A DNA stretch of 64,000 nucleotides, taken from assembly GCF_001894805.1 (NCBI RefSeq), contig NZ_BCWX01000001.1, forward strand, positions 930,001 to 994,000. Direction: 5' to 3'. Shown here in pieces: positions 1 to 8,436 of this stretch. The translations under genes and the position numbers were made by a program. Under the pieces are notes generated by a model that worked only from the letters and a program-made list of their open reading frames with translations, was not told the DNA's origin and searched no databases. The first letter of the stretch is position 1. The number at the start of each line of letters is the position of its first letter. This DNA comes from Rhodococcus globerulus NBRC 14531. GTDB lineage: Bacteria; Actinomycetota; Actinomycetes; Mycobacteriales; Mycobacteriaceae.

Positions 1-2
1 AA

Positions 3-884
3 GTTCTCATCGACGTCAAGGCCAGTGGAGTCTGTTTTCCGGACTTGTTGATCACCTACGGCAAGTATCAGATCCGGCCGGAGCCCCCGTTTGTCCCCGG
101 TGCGGAAATCTCGGGTGTCGTGATCACGGCGCCGGAGGAGTCGGGATTCACTGCGGGCGACCGGGTCCTTGCGGCGACCTATCTCGGGGGATATGCGGAA
201 CGAATAGCAGTCGACCCTTCGCAGGTGTTGCGAATCCCGGACGCTTTGGATTTCGACGAAGCCGCGTCGTTGATCATCAATTACCAGACGATGGAGTTTG
301 CGCTGGCTCGTCGCGCCAAGATCGTGGCCGGCGAAACCGTAGTTGTTCTCGGCGCGGCCGGCGGTGTGGGCACCGCGACCATTCAGTTGGCCAAGGCGCA
401 CGGTGCTCGGGTAATCGCCGTTGTTCGACGTGCCGGCGTCGAGGAGTTCCTCCGCGAGTTGGGAGCTGACGAGGTGGTGGCACTGGCGCCGGGGTGGGGT
501 GAGCGGGTTCGCGAGCTGACCGGCGGCAAGGGGGCGCAGATAGTGGTGGATCCCGTCGGCGGTGACGCCTTCGACGAGGCGGTCCGCGTTCTGGCCCCTG
601 AAGGCCGCCTTGTCGTGATCGGATTTGCCGGCGGCGGGATTCCCGAGGTGAAGTTGAACCGGGTGCTGTTCCGCAACATCAGCATTGTCGGGGCGGCGTG
701 GGGTGAGTTCACACGTTCTGATCGCGACGCAGTTGCTGAGGTGCATGCATCGCTGGTGCGCCATGTCGAAAACGGGTTGCGTCCCATCGTCAAGGCTCGA
801 TACCTTCTGGAGGATGCGGCCTTGGCGCTTACCGATTTGGAAACGGGCAAAGTTCTCGGAAAGGCCATTTTGGTGCAGGAATGA
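3..884 (+). CDS. NADPH:quinone oxidoreductase-like MDR protein (5' truncated by window)
   Basis: The reading frame is open from base 3 through the TTG at 45, so the true start lies upstream of the window. What remains is most of a medium-chain dehydrogenase/reductase. It shows the end of the GroES-like domain (PFVPGAEISGVV), then the Rossmann glycine motif GAAGGVGTATIQLA about 100 residues after the TTG, and VVDPVGGDAFDEAV. No structural-zinc cysteine cluster or catalytic zinc ligands are visible. That points to the zinc-independent quinone reductase branch, which moves a hydride from NADPH to quinones or enones in the cytosol. The substrate cannot be read from sequence. The MarR gene downstream starts about 50 bases later. 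Confidence 0.85.
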   Translation, partial: VLIDVKASGVCFPDLLITYGKYQIRPEPPFVPGAEISGVVITAPEESGFTAGDRVLAATYLGGYAERIAVDPSQVLRIPDALDFDEAASLIINYQTMEFALARRAKIVAGETVVVLGAAGGVGTATIQLAKAHGARVIAVVRRAGVEEFLRELGADEVVALAPGWGERVRELTGGKGAQIVVDPVGGDAFDEAVRVLAPEGRLVVIGFAGGGIPEVKLNRVLFRNISIVGAAWGEFTRSDRDAVAEVHASLVRHVENGLRPIVKARYLLEDAALALTDLETGKVLGKAILVQE

Positions 885-936
885 GTTTCCCAGGGTGATG
901 TTGCTCACCGGAAATCGGGTTGCGCGTTAGTTACGG

Positions 937-1443
937 TTGGGCAATAGTTGCATCCGCACTACTATTCGCCAGGTGATCGCCTCGGATTCTGATGACCTGT
1001 TCGGAGCACTCGACGAGTTGTTCACTCGCCTGATGAGCGCCGGTGATTCGGAGTCGATCGATGCACTGATCGAGTTGGATCTCTCGTTCAGTCAGGTTCG
1101 TGTGCTGTTTGCTCTCGGCCAGTGCGATGCGCCCGTCCCGATCAACGAGGTTGCCGACGAGCTTCGGCTCTCGGTGGCGGCGACGGGTCGCAATATCGAC
1201 CACCTCGTGCAGATGGGGTTGGTCGTGCGGCGTGAGGACGAACGTGACCGGCGCGTCAAACGGGTTTCCCTGTCGGAGGCCGGCGTTAAGGTCACGTCCA
1301 ATCACATCGAATGCAAGCGTGGACAGCTTCGTGATTTTGCGTCGCGCGTGCCCGCGCCGGAACGGCTTCGACTTGTCGAGGCGCTAGAGCCCATTCTCGC
1401 GGGTGACTACCTGCGAGCATCTACCCAGGAGACTTCGCGATGA
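937..1443 (+). CDS. MarR family transcriptional regulator
   Basis: A 168-residue protein if TTG at 937 is used; the in-frame GTG at 973 would give 156 residues and is an equally good start. The winged-helix segment runs from about residue 65 to 115 (INEVADELRLSVAATGRNID, followed by a basic wing containing ERDRRVKRVSLSEAG), as in MarR repressors that release DNA when they bind phenolic ligands. Its stop overlaps the ATG of the downstream MFS exporter in an ATGA junction, so the two are translationally coupled. The likely role is control of that exporter. The ligand is unknown. Confidence 0.88.
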   Translation: MGNSCIRTTIRQVIASDSDDLFGALDELFTRLMSAGDSESIDALIELDLSFSQVRVLFALGQCDAPVPINEVADELRLSVAATGRNIDHLVQMGLVVRREDERDRRVKRVSLSEAGVKVTSNHIECKRGQLRDFASRVPAPERLRLVEALEPILAGDYLRASTQETSR

Positions 1444-2966
1444 CATCGCCGAACGCGCCGGCACCGGCGTCCGACAAGTTAGACGGTGCGGTACTCAAAA
1501 TCGCATCCGTGGTGGTGCTCGGTGCCATCATGTCGATTCTCGACGTGACCGTGGTCAGCGTCGCGCTGACTACATTTGCCGAGGAATTCGATACGTCCTA
1601 CGCCACCGTTGCATGGACGATGACCGCGTACACGCTTGCTCTCGCAACAGTTATCCCGGTGACGGGTTGGGCGGCGGACCGTTTCGGTACCAAACGGCTG
1701 TACATGACCGCGCTCGTGCTGTTCGTGCTGGGTTCGGTTGCCTGTGCGATGGCGTGGGACATCACGTCGTTGATCGGTTTCCGAGTTCTGCAGGGTCTTG
1801 GCGGCGGCATGTTGATGCCGCTCGGTATGACGATCATGACCAAGGCCGCTGGTCCGGAACGGATCGGTCGTGTCATGGCTGTGCTCGGTATTCCGATGCT
1901 GCTCGGCCCCATCGGTGGACCGATCCTCGGTGGTTGGCTGATCGAGGTCGCAAGCTGGCACTGGATCTTCCTGATCAACCTGCCGATCGGTGCCATTGCG
2001 TTGGCGGCAGCCTTCAAGATTCTGCCTTCGGACAAGCCCCAGCCTTCGGAGTCGTTCGACTTCCTCGGCATGGTGCTGCTGTCGCCGGGCTTGGCGCTGT
2101 TCCTCTTCGGTGTGTCCTCGATCCCCGAGGTAGGGACCGTCGCGTCGGCCAGGGTCTTGGTCTCCGCCGGTATCGGTTTGGTTCTGATCATCGCGTTTGT
2201 GTTCCATGCGCTGCGTAAGGATCATCCGCTGATCGACCTGCGCTTGTTCAAGAACCGGCAGTTGTCGGTCGCCGTGATCACGACGTCACTGTTCATCGTG
2301 GCGTTCATGGGCGCGGGTCTGTTGTTCCCGAGTTTCTTCATCCAGGTGGGTGGCCACACGACCCTCGAGGCCGGCCTCCTCATGGCTCCGCAGGGGCTTG
2401 GCGCAATGCTGACCATGCCGATCGCCGGCCGACTCGTGGACAAGATGGGCGCAGGCAAGATCGTGTTGACGGGTCTGCCGTTGATCCTGATCGGCATGGG
2501 TGTCTTTACGCAGGTCGCTTCCGATTCCCCGACCTGGATGCTGATGGCTGCCCTGTTCGTGATGGGTATGGGTATGGGCTGCACGATGATGCCGCTGATG
2601 ACGGCCGCGATCGTGACGCTGTCCAACGAGCAGATCGCTCGCGGTTCGACACTCATGAATATCGTTCAGCAGACCGCCGGCTCTATCGGTACCGCTGTGA
2701 TGTCCGTGGTTCTCACCAACCAGTTGCTCAATCGCGATCTGACAAGCAATGAAGTCGGCATGGCGCACCTTCCGCCGCCGGTGGGACCGGATCCGTCGAC
2801 GGTCGATTCGATTCTGAGTTCTGCCGCCGACGCATTCGGCAACACGTTCCTTGTTGCTACCGTCTTGATTGCTTTGACCTTCATCCCGGCATTCTTCCTG
2901 CCGCGTAGCAAGACGACGCGAGTTGTAGCCGAGGGTGATTCAGCGGCGCCGATCATGATGCACTGA
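1440..2966 (+). CDS. DHA2/EmrB-QacA family MFS drug:proton antiporter
   Basis: This 508-residue polytopic membrane protein has the length and segment count of the 14-helix DHA2 branch. The first helix contains a membrane aspartate (IMSILDVTVVSVAL, residues about 31-44). Motif A after helix 2 reads GWAADRFGTKR, and the motif C region is GIPMLLGPIGGPILGGWL near residue 150-165. Helices 13-14 lie near the C-terminus, ahead of a short basic tail. The family exports amphipathic drugs and toxic metabolites using the proton gradient. It begins inside the stop codon of the MarR gene, a typical repressor-exporter pair. A strong hairpin follows at 2983-3021. Confidence 0.92.
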   Translation: MTSPNAPAPASDKLDGAVLKIASVVVLGAIMSILDVTVVSVALTTFAEEFDTSYATVAWTMTAYTLALATVIPVTGWAADRFGTKRLYMTALVLFVLGSVACAMAWDITSLIGFRVLQGLGGGMLMPLGMTIMTKAAGPERIGRVMAVLGIPMLLGPIGGPILGGWLIEVASWHWIFLINLPIGAIALAAAFKILPSDKPQPSESFDFLGMVLLSPGLALFLFGVSSIPEVGTVASARVLVSAGIGLVLIIAFVFHALRKDHPLIDLRLFKNRQLSVAVITTSLFIVAFMGAGLLFPSFFIQVGGHTTLEAGLLMAPQGLGAMLTMPIAGRLVDKMGAGKIVLTGLPLILIGMGVFTQVASDSPTWMLMAALFVMGMGMGCTMMPLMTAAIVTLSNEQIARGSTLMNIVQQTAGSIGTAVMSVVLTNQLLNRDLTSNEVGMAHLPPPVGPDPSTVDSILSSAADAFGNTFLVATVLIALTFIPAFFLPRSKTTRVVAEGDSAAPIMMH

Positions 2967-2982
2967 CACGTATTCTTTTGCG

Positions 2983-3021
2983 CTGAGGGCGGTAAGCACA
3001 TGGTGTGCCTACCGCCCTCAG
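2983..3021 (+). terminator. Hairpin terminator after the MFS exporter gene
   Basis: An almost perfect inverted repeat: 12 pairs (CTGAGGGCGGTA with TACCGCCCTCAG), one mismatch, then five more pairs around a TGG loop. It lies 17 bases after the MFS stop codon. No T-run follows, so it is an I-shaped, tail-less terminator of the sort common in actinobacteria. Confidence 0.65.
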
Positions 3022-3113
3022 TGCTGTTCAGGGTGCGGGAATAGCCCCAGATGGTTGAATGTTAAATTATCTACATGCAGTCGTAGGGATCAACGCCCTG
3101 AACAGGAGTAGCC

Positions 3114-4208
3114 ATGCAGTTCGGAATCTTCACAGTCGGTGACGTCACCACAGACCCCACGACAGGGGTCACGCCCACCGAGCACGAGCGCATCAAGGCG
3201 ATGACCACTATCGCCAAGCATGCCGAAGACGTGGGACTCGACGTCTTCGCAACAGGCGAGCACCACAACAAGCCGTTTGTGCCGTCGTCACCCACCACGA
3301 TGCTCGGCTACATCGCTGCACAGACCGAGAAGATCACGCTGTCCACGTCAACGACGCTGATCACCACCAACGATCCGGTGAAGATCGCCGAAGACTACGC
3401 GATGCTCCAGCATCTCGCGGAGGGTCGCGTCGACCTCATGATGGGGCGTGGCAACACGGCGCCCGTGTACCCGTGGTTCGGCAAGGACATTCGCGCGGGT
3501 ATTCCGTTGGCCCTCGAGAACTATCAGCTCTTGCGCCGGCTTTGGGACGAGGAAGTGGTGAACTGGCAAGGGGAGTACCGCACTCCGCTGCAAGGTTTCA
3601 CGTCCACACCACGTCCGCTCGACGGCATCGCACCCTTTGTGTGGCACGGCTCGATTCGCAGTCCTGAGATCGCGGAAATCGCGGCGTATCACGGTGACGG
3701 GTTCTTCGCGAACAACATCTTCTGGCCCAAGGAGCACTACATCGAGCTCATCAACCTCTACCGTCAGCGCTACGAGCATTACGGACACGGCACCGCCGAT
3801 CAGGCGATCGTCGGGCTGGGCGGTCAGGTCTTCATGCGTAAGAACAGTCAGGACGCCGTCAAGGAATTCCGCCCGTACTTCGACAATGCGCCGGTGTACG
3901 GTCACGGACCGTCGCTCGAAGAGTTCACCGAGCAGACGCCGCTGACAGTCGGTTCGCCGGAGCAGGTCATCGAGAAGACCCTCGCGTTCGCGGATTTCTT
4001 CGGCGACTACCAGCGCCAGCTGTTCCTCATGGATCACGCGGGTCTTCCGCTGAAGACGGTGCTCGAGCAGCTCGATCTTCTCGGCGAGGAAGTTGTACCG
4101 GTTCTGCGTCGTGAATTCGCGGCCCGTCGTCCGGCGCATGTCCCGGACAACCCGCCCACCCACGCGTCGATGAAGGCCGCGCGTGACACAAGTGCGGTCT
4201 CGGCATAG
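3114..4208 (+). CDS. LLM-class (luciferase-like) flavin-dependent oxidoreductase
   Basis: A 364-residue bacterial luciferase-like TIM barrel. The opening strand (MQFGIFTVGD), the GEHHNKPFVPSSP segment near residue 48-60, the TTLITTNDPVKIAEDYAMLQ segment and the GRVDLMMGRGNT loop near residue 105 are typical of FMN/F420-using LLM enzymes. C-terminal TVGSPEQVIEKTLAF is the usual LLM helix. The reaction is probably reduced-flavin mono-oxygenation or F420-dependent oxidation; sequence alone does not settle this. An AGGAG box (ACAGGAGTAGCC) sits just before ATG 3114. The gene stands alone, with pirin following 40 bases downstream on the same strand. Confidence 0.85.
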   Translation: MQFGIFTVGDVTTDPTTGVTPTEHERIKAMTTIAKHAEDVGLDVFATGEHHNKPFVPSSPTTMLGYIAAQTEKITLSTSTTLITTNDPVKIAEDYAMLQHLAEGRVDLMMGRGNTAPVYPWFGKDIRAGIPLALENYQLLRRLWDEEVVNWQGEYRTPLQGFTSTPRPLDGIAPFVWHGSIRSPEIAEIAAYHGDGFFANNIFWPKEHYIELINLYRQRYEHYGHGTADQAIVGLGGQVFMRKNSQDAVKEFRPYFDNAPVYGHGPSLEEFTEQTPLTVGSPEQVIEKTLAFADFFGDYQRQLFLMDHAGLPLKTVLEQLDLLGEEVVPVLRREFAARRPAHVPDNPPTHASMKAARDTSAVSA

Positions 4209-4247
4209 TTCTGGGCACCCTGACGCAACCCGAGGCAGGATGAAGAG

Positions 4248-5234
4248 ATGAGCAACCTCGACATGCATCCCGTAGAGCAGGAATGTGAAGGCAAACCTGA
4301 CAACAGCGAGATTCAGATCCTCACCCCGCGGGATGTTCCGCTCGGTGGCCCACGGGCAATGCGGGTGCGGCGCACATTGCCGCAGCGCGATCGTTCGCTG
4401 ATCGGGGCGTGGTGCTTCGCCGATCACTACGGGCCGGACGACGTCGGCTCGGGGCCCGGCATGCATGTGCCGCCGCATCCACACACCGGTTTGCAGACGG
4501 TCAGTTGGTTGTTCACGGGTGAGATCGAGCATCGCGACAGCATCGGCTCTCACGCGATGGTGCGCCCGGGCGAACTTAACTTGATGACGGCCGGTAGCGG
4601 GATCGCGCATTCGGAGGTCTCGACGCCGAAAACGAAGGTTCTGCACGGCATGCAGCTGTGGGTGGCTCTCCCGGACGCGGCTCGCGATACCGCCCCCGCG
4701 TTTGTTCACTATCGACCGGAACCGGTGACCATTGGGGGCGCCAGGCTCAGCGTGTTCCTCGGCTCGTTGGCCGGCGAGAAATCGCCGGTATCCACCTTCA
4801 CCGAATTGCTCGGTGCCGAGATAGTTCTCGATCCGGGCGCTGACATTGCGCTCGACGTCGATCGTTCGCACGAACACGGAGTGATCGTCGATCAAGGATC
4901 GGTAGTGCTGCGTGGCACCACCGTCGGCTGGGCCGAGTTGGGTTATCAAGCACCGGGTTTCGGGAAGCTGACATTACGCAACCCGGGTTCCGAACCAGCT
5001 CGGGTCCTGCTGCTCGGCGGCAAGCCGTTGGGCGAGCAGGTCATCATGTGGTGGAACTTCATGGGCCGCACGCACGAAGAGATCGTCGAGTATCGACGCA
5101 AGTGGCAGGCCGAACTGGCCTCTGGATTCGACGGCAGCGTCCCTGATCAACGTTTCGGCGTAGTGCCGGGATACGACGGTCCGGCGCTCCCGGCACCCGA
5201 GTTGCCGAACAGTACGTTGCGGCCCCGAGGTTAG
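4248..5234 (+). CDS. Pirin family protein
   Basis: A 328-residue bicupin. The metal-binding motif of pirins is present: HPHTGLQTVSW near residues 80-90, then EIEHRDSIGSH and GSGIAHSE at about 118-125, supplying the His/His/His/Glu set. The C-terminal cupin contains LLLGGKPLGEQVIMWWNFMG, the standard pirin signature. Bacterial pirins are iron proteins with quercetinase activity or regulatory roles; which applies here cannot be read. It follows the LLM oxidoreductase on the same strand and converges with the carbonic anhydrase gene. Confidence 0.9.
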   Translation: MSNLDMHPVEQECEGKPDNSEIQILTPRDVPLGGPRAMRVRRTLPQRDRSLIGAWCFADHYGPDDVGSGPGMHVPPHPHTGLQTVSWLFTGEIEHRDSIGSHAMVRPGELNLMTAGSGIAHSEVSTPKTKVLHGMQLWVALPDAARDTAPAFVHYRPEPVTIGGARLSVFLGSLAGEKSPVSTFTELLGAEIVLDPGADIALDVDRSHEHGVIVDQGSVVLRGTTVGWAELGYQAPGFGKLTLRNPGSEPARVLLLGGKPLGEQVIMWWNFMGRTHEEIVEYRRKWQAELASGFDGSVPDQRFGVVPGYDGPALPAPELPNSTLRPRG

Positions 5235-5274
5235 CCGCGTCTCTTGCTGCTTCCGGCCGCAAGCGTCGTGTCGA

Positions 5275-5802
5275 TCAGGCCTGTTCGATGTCCTGATGGG
5301 CCTTGGCGAGCATGATGTAACCGGCGCCGTTGGCGCTGATCCCGGCCTTTTCGCCTTCGGAGAGTTCACGTTTGACCTTGGCCGGTACGCCGGCGACCAG
5401 TGATCCGGGCGGGATCTGCATCCCCTGCGAGACGACGGCGCCGGCCGCGATCAGTGATCCCGAACCGATGTGTGCGCCGTTGAGCACCACTGCGCCCATG
5501 CCGACCAGCACGTCGTCTTCGACGGTGCACCCGTGCAACACCGCGTTGTGGCCGACCGAGATTCGCTCGCCCAGAACCGCGGGGAACGTCGGGTCTGCAT
5601 GCACCGTGCAGTTGTCCTGGATGTTGGTGTCCGCGCCGATGGAGATCGATTCGGCGTCGCCGCGAATGACCGCGCCGTACCAGATGCTGGCGCCGGCAGC
5701 GATGGTCACTGCGCCGACAACGGTGGCATTGGGTGCGATGAACGCGCTCTCGTCGATCTGCGGGGTGCGTCCGAGAACGGTGGCGATGATCGGGTTGGTC
5801 AT
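5275..5802 (-). CDS. Gamma-class carbonic anhydrase family protein (left-handed beta-helix)
   Basis: This 175-residue hexapeptide-repeat protein would form a left-handed parallel beta-helix trimer. The three zinc/iron-binding histidines can be placed in TVHAD and VGHNAVLHGC, with the preceding RGDAESI turn. The family hydrates CO2 or is an inactive relative such as the YrdA/PaaY thioesterase-like proteins; the PaaY-like reading is reasonable given the CoA genes nearby, but unproven. A 45-base gap separates it from the DMT transporter gene on the same strand, so they may be co-transcribed. Confidence 0.88.
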   Translation of the reverse strand: MTNPIIATVLGRTPQIDESAFIAPNATVVGAVTIAAGASIWYGAVIRGDAESISIGADTNIQDNCTVHADPTFPAVLGERISVGHNAVLHGCTVEDDVLVGMGAVVLNGAHIGSGSLIAAGAVVSQGMQIPPGSLVAGVPAKVKRELSEGEKAGISANGAGYIMLAKAHQDIEQA

Positions 5803-5847
5803 GGTTCTCCTGTGCGTTGGAATGAACGTGCTCTGACGGTACCTGGA

Positions 5848-6708
5848 CTATTTCGGGGTGGGCTTTCGATTCATGACAACGGTGCCGATGCCCGCCACGA
5901 CCACAAGTCCGATGGCAACCAGGGTCATGGAGTCGAGTGTCTGTCCGATGATGACTACGCCGGCCAACGCTGCTGCTGCCGGTTCGAGCGCAATGAGGAC
6001 GGCAAAGACCTTCTTGGCCAAGGATCGCAGCGCCCACATTTCCAGGCTGTACGGAATGACGGACGAGAGGATGGCTACGGCCGCGCCGGCGGCAAGCATC
6101 TTCGGATCGAGCAGTTCGGATCCTCCGGAGACCACACCGAACGGCAGGGTGAGGACGGCCGCCACAATCGTGGCACCGGCCAGACCGTCGGCACTCGGAA
6201 GTGTTGCGGCGAGGTGTGAACCGGCGATGATGTATCCCGCCCAGGCTGCGGCCGCAATGAGTGCGTAGATCACGCCGACGACGTCGAGTCCGGATTCCCC
6301 GTGATCACCCAATCCGAGGAGAAGTACTCCGCCGAAGGCAAGCAGCACCCAGGCACCGTCGGCCCAGCGCTTCGACAGCACCGCGGCAAGTGTGAGTGGC
6401 CCGAGAAATTCGATGGTGACGGCCGTTCCGATGGGCACCGTGTCGAGGGCCATGTAGAAGGCCCCGTTCATGACGGCCAGAGAAACGCCGAGCGCAAATA
6501 TGCCCTTGCGCTGCCGGTTCGACCACCTGCTCCATCGTGGGCGGACGATGACTCCGAGGATGATCGCGGCGATCGTCAGCCGAAGCGTCGTGGCACCGGC
6601 CGGCCCGATCTGCGAGAACAGGGTCGTCGCGAATGCCGCTCCGAACTGGAGCGAAAGTATCGAGGTGAGGACTGCGCCGACCGGCAGAAGCTGACTGCCG
6701 GCCTTCAT
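5848..6708 (-). CDS. EamA/DMT family transporter (RhtA-like exporter)
   Basis: A 286-residue membrane protein with ten predicted hydrophobic segments in two five-helix halves, the layout of the drug/metabolite transporter superfamily. Segments such as AVMNGAFYMALDTVPIGTAV and VFAVLIALEPAAAALAGVVI match the EamA repeat ends and resemble threonine/homoserine exporter RhtA. Substrate unknown; amino acids or small metabolites are typical. The start ATG overlaps the stop of the upstream enoyl-CoA hydratase gene by four bases (6705-6708), so the two are translationally coupled. Confidence 0.87.
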   Translation of the reverse strand: MKAGSQLLPVGAVLTSILSLQFGAAFATTLFSQIGPAGATTLRLTIAAIILGVIVRPRWSRWSNRQRKGIFALGVSLAVMNGAFYMALDTVPIGTAVTIEFLGPLTLAAVLSKRWADGAWVLLAFGGVLLLGLGDHGESGLDVVGVIYALIAAAAWAGYIIAGSHLAATLPSADGLAGATIVAAVLTLPFGVVSGGSELLDPKMLAAGAAVAILSSVIPYSLEMWALRSLAKKVFAVLIALEPAAAALAGVVIIGQTLDSMTLVAIGLVVVAGIGTVVMNRKPTPK

Positions 6709-7505
6709 TCTCCGGTGAACTCAGGACTTCGACGCTCGAGCATCGCGGCAACGGCTTCGTGGTGATCGCGAGTGTGATGGGCGATCGACTGCATGGCGGC
6801 CGAGAGTTCGAGCAAACTCTCGAGGCTCTGGTGCTGGCCCTCGCGGAGCAGTTTCTTGGTCATGCGGAGCACCTGCGGGGGATTGGCGGCTACTCGCGCT
6901 GCCAAAGCGTGCGCTGCGGGAAGCAATTCTTCGGGCTCGGTGATCTGCGAGACCAGACCCCAGTCGAGTGCCTTGGTCGCGTCGATCGGTTCGCCGGTGA
7001 ACGCCATCTCGGCGGCGCGGGCGTTGCCGATCGCGCGGGGGAGCAGCCAGGCTCCGCCGTCGCCGGGGATGAGTCCCACCTTGACGAAGCTCTCGGCGAA
7101 GACTGCGGCGGTCGAGGCGATGCGGAGGTCGCACATGAGTGAGAGGTCGCAGCCCGCTCCGATGGCCGGGCCGTTGACCGCGGCGATGGTCGGCACCTCA
7201 CACGTGTACAGCGCGAGCGGAATGCGCTGGATGCCGTGCCGGTAGCCCTGGCGGATCTCGCCGGGAGCACCACCGAACATGCCTTCCTTGTCTCGCATGT
7301 GTTTGACGTTGCCGCCGGAGGAGAAAGCCGACCCGGCCCCCGTGAGGATGACTGCGCGCACACTCTGATCTCGGTTGACTGCGGTGACCGCGTCTTCGAG
7401 GGCCTCGATCATGTCGATCTCGGAGATGGCGTTGCGGGTGTCCGGGCGATTGAGGGTCCACGTGACCACATCGCCGGTTCGCGAGATCAGTACGGCGTCG
7501 CTCAT
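6705..7505 (-). CDS. Enoyl-CoA hydratase/isomerase (crotonase) family protein
   Basis: A 266-residue crotonase fold protein. The CoA-binding oxyanion-hole loops are visible: AFSSGGNVKHM near residue 65 and AAVNGPAIGAGCDLSLMCD near 115-130. In the second motif the usual catalytic Glu is Asp (CDL in place of CEL), and the following region reads KVGLIPGDGG, so the exact hydratase chemistry is uncertain; isomerase or other crotonase reactions are possible. It is transcribed divergently from the TIGR03084/AtuA operon, whose start is about 110 bases away, so the two promoters share the gap. Confidence 0.85.
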   Translation of the reverse strand: MSDAVLISRTGDVVTWTLNRPDTRNAISEIDMIEALEDAVTAVNRDQSVRAVILTGAGSAFSSGGNVKHMRDKEGMFGGAPGEIRQGYRHGIQRIPLALYTCEVPTIAAVNGPAIGAGCDLSLMCDLRIASTAAVFAESFVKVGLIPGDGGAWLLPRAIGNARAAEMAFTGEPIDATKALDWGLVSQITEPEELLPAAHALAARVAANPPQVLRMTKKLLREGQHQSLESLLELSAAMQSIAHHTRDHHEAVAAMLERRSPEFTGE

Positions 7506-7614
7506 GGGTGCTCCTGATAGTCGATGGCAGTTGAGCTCAGTCTCTCACCACGAGATTTCTCAATAACAATCATTCGTGCTTGATTTTTATGACTACGAGT
7601 GTGATGCTGATCGC

Positions 7615-8436
7615 ATGGCCGAACTTCAGACGTTCATCGATGACTTGCGGGCCGAAGGCGAGAGCCTCGACGCGCTGGTTGCGGATCTGCCCGAGGCGAA
7701 GTGGGCGACAATGACGCCCGCGGAAGGGTGGACCATCGCGCATCAGATCGGGCACCTGCACTGGACGGACAGTGCTGCGATCCTGGCTGTCACCGACCCG
7801 GACGGGTTCGCGGAGCAGTTGAAGGCGGCGTTCGTGAATCCGGCGGGATTTGTCGACGACGGTGCTGCCGAGCAGGCAGCCCGCCCGCCCGCAGAGTTGC
7901 TCGCCGATTGGCGGGCGGGGCGCATTGCTCTCGTCGAGGCGCTCACCGCTGCCCCGGCCGGTACCAAGTTTCCTTGGTACGGCCCGCCCATGGGCGGAGT
8001 GTCCATGGCAACTGCGCGATTGATGGAGACGTGGGCGCACGGGCAGGACGTTGCCGACACGCTCGGCGTCGAGCGAGCCCCGACGGCGCGCATCAAGAAC
8101 ATCGCTCATCTGGGTGTCCGCACGCGGAACTTTGCGTACTCGGTCAACGAGAAGACGCCGCCCGCCGACGATTTCCGGGTGGAGTTGACGGCGCCGGACG
8201 GTTCGCTCTGGACCTGGGGGCCGGAAGATGCGCGGCAGAAGGTGACCGGGCCGGCGTTGGACTTCTGCTTGCTGGTCACTCAGCGTGCCAATCGCGCCGA
8301 TCTCGATCTGGTCGCCGTGGGTGCCGACGCGGACGAGTGGCTCGGGTTTGCGCAGGCATTTGCCGGACCCAGCGGCGAGGGACGAGCCGCCATCGGATCC
8401 AGCGGAGCCGCACGAGAAGCGAAGGTGGGCAAATGA
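7615..8436 (+). CDS. TIGR03084 family (DinB-like/maleylpyruvate isomerase-like) metal-binding protein
   Basis: A 273-residue protein if ATG 7615 is used; an in-frame GTG at 7576 adds 13 residues but the added segment is unlike the family. A DinB-like four-helix N-terminal domain carries the expected metal ligands ([15 protein letters not shown] near residues 40-55, and METWAHGQD near 140). A C-terminal region ends in [22 protein letters not shown]03084 proteins are actinobacterial and of unknown activity; relation to mycothiol-dependent enzymes is only structural. The stop overlaps the next gene's ATG (ATGA), making it the first gene of the acyl-CoA operon. Confidence 0.82.
   Translation: MAELQTFIDDLRAEGESLDALVADLPEAKWATMTPAEGWTIAHQIGHLHWTDSAAILAVTDPDGFAEQLKAAFVNPAGFVDDGAAEQAARPPAELLADWRAGRIALVEALTAAPAGTKFPWYGPPMGGVSMATARLMETWAHGQDVADTLGVERAPTARIKNIAHLGVRTRNFAYSVNEKTPPADDFRVELTAPDGSLWTWGPEDARQKVTGPALDFCLLVTQRANRADLDLVAVGADADEWLGFAQAFAGPSGEGRAAIGSSGAAREAKVGK

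Noticed and set aside
3348-4949. 533-codon minus-strand frame opposite the LLM oxidoreductase and pirin genes
   Set aside because: Both sense genes are clear family members; the antisense protein matches nothing.
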